A DNA stretch of 64,000 bases. Source: Synanceia verrucosa (lineage: Eukaryota; Chordata; Actinopteri; Perciformes; Synanceiidae). Under the pieces are notes generated by a model. It had not been told where the DNA came from. It was given only the letters and a program-made list of their open reading frames with translations, and ran no database searches. Location of the stretch: contig CM056553.1 of assembly GCA_029721515.1 (NCBI GenBank), forward strand, positions 5,370,849 through 5,434,848, in the 5' to 3' direction. This document shows positions 49,501 to 55,500 of this stretch, piece by piece (within the stretch, counting starts at the first letter, position 1; every line of letters starts with the position of its first letter). Position numbers and translations under genes: made by a program.

Positions 49501-52500
49501 CATTTTCTGGACAGAAACACAACACTGATCAGATGTGAGGAAAGTACAATAAGTGGCACGCAAAATACATGTGAGCGACCCCTGTGTGAGCCACTGCTGT
49601 ACTTACTTCTTTCTCCAGATTGTTTTCAAACTCTTCCAGAAAGTGAGTCATGGCGGGGTCACCCTCAAAGTCATTGAAGTGATTGTTTACCCACAGCAAG
49701 ACTACCCGTGTAACCTGGAGCAATGACACAACAGCACGGGTCAACAGCAGTATACTGGCATGTGTTAGTAGCTCAAGCAGTCTACTGCATTATTCAACTG
49801 TGTGTAATTACAAAACAGACGGAGCTTAACGGATTTATTAGACCACAACCCAGTGTAAGGTGTTTTCCACCACTGTCCTAAATTAATTATTTTATTTTTC
49901 TGTTTCTGTAATGGCTATCAGCCAGTATGTGCAAGTTAAGCAAAATTTAATGTTTAATGCTAAAATATAATTGTTGTTGTTATCCAGGAATTTTCAAATG
50001 TACTGCAGAAAAAGCAGAAAAAAAGCACATTATAATTTTTTGATTGAGATACTGAATTATTTCCTGTCATTCCTGAACAGAAACAGTGATTTAGTGGTTG
50101 TATGTTATTCTGGATAAAATTTCCAACTTTCTGGTTCAAATTTAAACCTGTTAAACAGGTGAATTCAGTTTAAATTCCTCACTCATGTTCAAAATGGTGA
50201 ACAGTCTCTCACTGGAAAGAAAGAGTCTGAATTAAAGCTCTGAAATGATGCTGGAGGCTCTTTGAGACAAACAGGGCAGGTGGTCTGATAAATTTGTTAA
50301 GCTCTGCAGACATTCTGCCTCAGATTAATATTTGAATTACTGCATCAGTTTCATGAGGTGCTCTTATTCCTGCTGTCTGTACCTTGTCCCTGAGACTGGG
50401 GTCATGGAACCACTCCAGGAGCTTCTTGCCCACGACCATGGGGCTGGAGAGGAAGGTCCTGTAGGTCAACAGGAAGTCCTCGATGTAGGTGGGGTCCACC
50501 ACTGAGTGTTCCTCCACCAGGTGCATGGTGAGACGCTCCGCTGTGCCCTGACGTTTAAAATCAAGGTGTTACCTTTTTTGATTTGGCAGTTTAAGGAAAA
50601 TGTAAATCTGCAGAGTGCTGATTTATCACCTTGATGACGATGTGTCCTTTCCTGGTGCCGGTGCGGTCCAGTTCGCGGTGCTCCTTCACCATAACGATCT
50701 CCCCTTCCTCCTCCACCTTCTGCATGTTCTTCTCCACCTGGTTGAGGATGCAGCAGTAGTCCTGCTGGGCTATGCACACAAACTAGAAAAGACAGGATAA
50801 AGCAAGAGTTAGCGATATGTTTACCCTCACTGTGGTTTATTTAAACATGTATAATGAGTAGCAAAGTGAAGGTTAAATTAATACAGCTGATGAACAGCTG
50901 ATTAGAAATAAATTCTGCACAGCAACTTAATTATTGATAAATTATGAAAACATGTCTGTCACTAATTAAGAACAGATTTTTCATTGCAACCACTGAGTTC
51001 AGCTCCTAAAAGCATTCAGTGTCTTTGCTTTCCCCGTTTCCTGCTGTATTCCCATTAAAACCATGATGCTAATATGGTGCTATATACACACACGCGTTGG
51101 CCTATTCTCTTTCAAAGTGGTTGTTTCTCATGTTTAAGTTGACGTGCAAACTCTGCCTGCATGGCGTGGGTCAGAGTGGGTTTAATTTGATAAGAATTCA
51201 GGGTTTGTGTCATGCTGTTTACACTGGACCTGCTGTCCCTAGCCACATGACGCTGTGCAGGAACAACTACAATAAAGTCCCACCTGGCAGTCGTCCACCT
51301 TAGTCTTCATCACACCCTTCATGTATTCCTTCTCCATGGTCGGTGACACCCCAAAACTGTTCCCCATGCACAGGATCTCCGTCCGACCCTCGGGGTACGT
51401 CACCTCCACAGAACCATTCAGGATCACCGACCACGAGTCCAGCTGGAGCCCGACACACAAGATTACAGCATTTAGATGTGAGAAAAGAAAAAGAAACTAA
51501 ATGTTGAGAAAAAAGGACAATAAAGAGAAACACAACAACAATAATAACTTTTTAGATCAAACTGAATTCAGTAAAAATATTCCCAACAGCTGGTGTCCCT
51601 TAATGAGTCAAAGTTATTTATCAAAAAGACCCATATGCAGCAACTTCAAGGGGACTGCTGCACTAACAGATGGTTTTTTTTATTTCCCTCAGAGGGATGC
51701 TGAGAAAAAAAAACACAACTACAATATACGACTAGAAGATGTGAAGTATTGTACATGCTAATAATACATGCTTGACTGAAAGAAAGAAATGTCTTATTTC
51801 TTATTGTTTTGAGGGATTAAAGGAAAATAAAGATGTTTTCAAGAATTCCTGAAAAGCAGAGATTTTCTCATCTCCTCTCTTTTAAGCCGACAGCAACAAC
51901 AAGCTGAGTGAATCCTGAATTCTCTCTGAAAGGACATTTACTAAAGTGACCAGGCCTTCGAGGCAGAGTCTCTTTATTGTTTGAGTGCATCATAGGAAAA
52001 AAAGAAAAACACAACCAAAAATTCTTCATTGAAACTCATGTTGTGTCTCGACCAGAGCCAGAGAGAATAAGTGATGCCTGCTTTAGTTGCCTCAGGGTTC
52101 ACCATTCAGATTTAATAGAGCAGAAAAAAAACATTAAATGGAAGACGAAAGATTCACTGGTGTGAAAGGTTGAGATGGAGGTTCAGTTCCCAGAGAGAGA
52201 GACACACACATGAATATAGAAATATAATGAAAGGCAAGACAAAGTCACAAGACAGGACATGAATATGCACCAACACACACACCTCCTCTCCGTCATTGAG
52301 AACGATGGTGCCGGCACGTTCGACCACGGCGAAAACCATGACGGCACAGAGTTCCCTCCTCACTGACATGGTCATGTTGGCGAAAGCTGGCAGCTGATGC
52401 ATGAACTCCAGTAATTGCTCTGCGAGAGAGACAGAGGACAGGAAGTGAAGGGGGATGAGGAAAAAAATACAGAGTGTTGACACTCAGAGCAGAGAAAGAG

Positions 52501-55500
52501 GGCAGGCAGGCAACGCTCCCGGCAAACCAGCGTCACCTTCACGAGACGGAGGCTGAGCATCGAGAAGAATCATCACCACGGTGATTAGCTAACAGAGAAA
52601 TCATCATCTGGAGAGCATGAAGCCCCAAATATCAATTCCATTGACAAAAAGCTTCAAGGCGTGTCAAGAATAATTGCTGACGCTTCACTCGATGACCTCA
52701 AAGACCACTGCAGCCACATTTAGTGCTCCGATCAAATTTAAAGGATCAGTTCACCCAAATTACCAGAAGATGTTTTACCTATATAGAGTAATTTGACTAC
52801 AATGATTACTTCTTTTGTGTATGAAATGATGAATAGCAATAAATGACACTGTTATTTTAAGCAGAATAGACTATATTACCTTTACCTCCTTTGGGTGTTG
52901 GCAGGTATTTTACAGCAGGATATTTTAAAACACACACCAAAAATACTGTGTCTGCATGGCTGGTAAGTAATAAAACATGTTTTGCTATTTGCTTGGCAGT
53001 GTCACAAAAAGAAATGCTATATATGTACATAAAACCTAGAGTTCAAGGCATTCTGCAGCAGCCTTCATGGAAAATACCCTCCACCCCCTGATCATCTACC
53101 AGACAGCTCTACCTTCCTGGCCGGCCAGCAGCAGTCTGGCGTTCTGGCTGACCTGTGCTTGGCATGGCAACAGCGTCGTGTGTGAAGCTGCAGAAGCACT
53201 GAAAGTTTAATGTGCTGGGAGAGGTGAGGCGAGAGGATGTGCCAGAGTGACCTAGAAAAGCCTCCCGGCAGAGGGAGGGGTGTGCCGTGGGGGGTTGGAG
53301 GATCAGGGATGGGGGGGGAGGGGTAGAACGGTTGGCGATCACTCTCTGCATCCAGTGCATCATCCTCCCCGAGTCCACATCTGTGGCTAAGCCCTCAGTG
53401 TGTACACTTTGCCTATCATTATCACTGGAGTCCAGCCACCGCTTTAAAGGATATGATACTGCCTGATGTGGCTTTGAGAATTACTGGAACATTGTAAATG
53501 AGAGCAGAGGAGCAAAACAAGCTTCAGACAAATGTAGATTTATTGTGACCGATTTAAATAAGAAAGGAGGGTGTGGCATTTATGCTGCGCTGAATTAATC
53601 TAAAACTGGGACAAGGAGTACTGTCCCAGCTGGGAGCGACGCTGTGCTTTCTGTTGTCTGTAGCACTTCTCAGCCATGCATGAAAAATAGATCTGCATGG
53701 TCACGGATGGTTGTAGGTGCTCACCTATGTCATCGTCGGTTCTGTCCATGGGGTCCTTCTCCAGGCAGTCCCGCACGATGTCCCGGCTCATGAGGGGGTC
53801 CGACGCTCGCTCGATGTCCTCCTCATCGTCGTCCTCCTCGGAATCGACGGCGGTCTCTGGCAAGCCACTCAGGTCCATGTCACCGGGTTCGTTTTCTGTG
53901 GCCTACAGACAGACAAACAGACGAGTGTAGAGTAAGCTAATCTGCGATCAGAGGTGAGGGATATGGAGACGCCATCCAACATCAGCAGTTGGAGAACTGC
54001 GGTCGGTAACCAAAGCGTCAAAGCGCAGATGAGCCAGGCACTGGACCACCTACGTGAACGCTCATTATAAACAATGCTCGTCAGCTAGATGCCGGAAAAG
54101 TGAACAAAATGATGGAAGCTGCTGACCCAGCCAGTGGCCATCTTCAACTGTCAAAACTCAGACAGAAACTCATTTGTAAACAGCCAGACTGTGCATAATA
54201 AGGATGCAGAGGTGGAAGATGCACGCACACACTCTGCTGAAATCATTTCACAGCTGCATGTTTCTAACCAAAAGCAAATTAAAACGAGAGCCACTGTAAA
54301 ACCGTCCGTGCAGATTTGACCCATTTTATTAAATGGATTAGAGGTATTCAGTACAGTAAGAAAATGACAGGCATCAACACTGCATACCAAACACTCTGCA
54401 ATGCATAGAAACAAGCTAATTAACTCCCAACTTTCCTTTCCTCTCCCCATCAGCAAACTCCACCGCCTGCCTCGAAGCCAGATCCTGTTCTTTGAAAGCA
54501 CGAGATGAAATATGAGCGGAGATGAGGAAAATTAATCGAGATGAGGAGCGAAAGTAATGCAATTACTAGTGCAGGAGTGATACTAACAGAGTTCCTCTGC
54601 TGCCACCAAAGGAAATATTTCCATAGATGACAGAAGAGCCACATTGCCTGGTTCACACTCACACTTCATGTTCTCAGCAGCTGGAAAAAAAAAGGGAGTA
54701 CAAAGCGACAGCACTGCTGCACCACCACAGTGCTGAAAAACAACCTCACCTCAATCTGCTGCTTCTTGATAGAAAGAGAAGAAAAAGTTGCCTTTGCAAA
54801 CTGCCCGCAAAATCCCAGAGCCAGACGCATCTTCACCTCCCAGTCTGTCAGTCTGCTTTTAATTCTTCAGAGCTCGTCGTTCCGAGTTCAGTACAGTAAA
54901 CCCAATGTCATTTCTCCTCAAACTCCATGTGCGAAAGGCTCATGAATGATTCAGGCCAGCATCTGAGTGGCTGTTTGGGCCACTGGTGCACACGCCCGGT
55001 TGGGCGGGGCAGACGATCTGGTTGTATGAGTGAGGCCTTTTGACAGCAAAGAGTCACAGATTAAATAAGGAGCATTGTAGTATATCTAATCTAATATCAA
55101 ATAGAGAGGACACACCAAAATGAACAGAGTGTTAAAATTGCTGGCTTTCCACAGCTGAATATGGAACGACCTCTTACATAAATCTGAATAGTATTCCCTG
55201 AGCACTCTTTGTCCTGAAACCACACACAGTTGCATATTCATTGCCCATTTCCTACAGATGGACGGAGGACACACTAGACAGCTTCCCCACACCTTTTATC
55301 TGCAGCTAATATATTAGGGAAAAAGATAGACCAGCAAAGGAGAGGCGAGGACACATATTCCTCCACAGACGCCTCTTAACAAGACACATGGTGATACCTT
55401 GTTAAATCAGAGCCAGCACACTGCATTAAATACTGTGCGCCTTTGTGTTTGTGCACAGGCTCGTTTTTTGTGTCATCTATGCATCAAAAATCCATTAATG

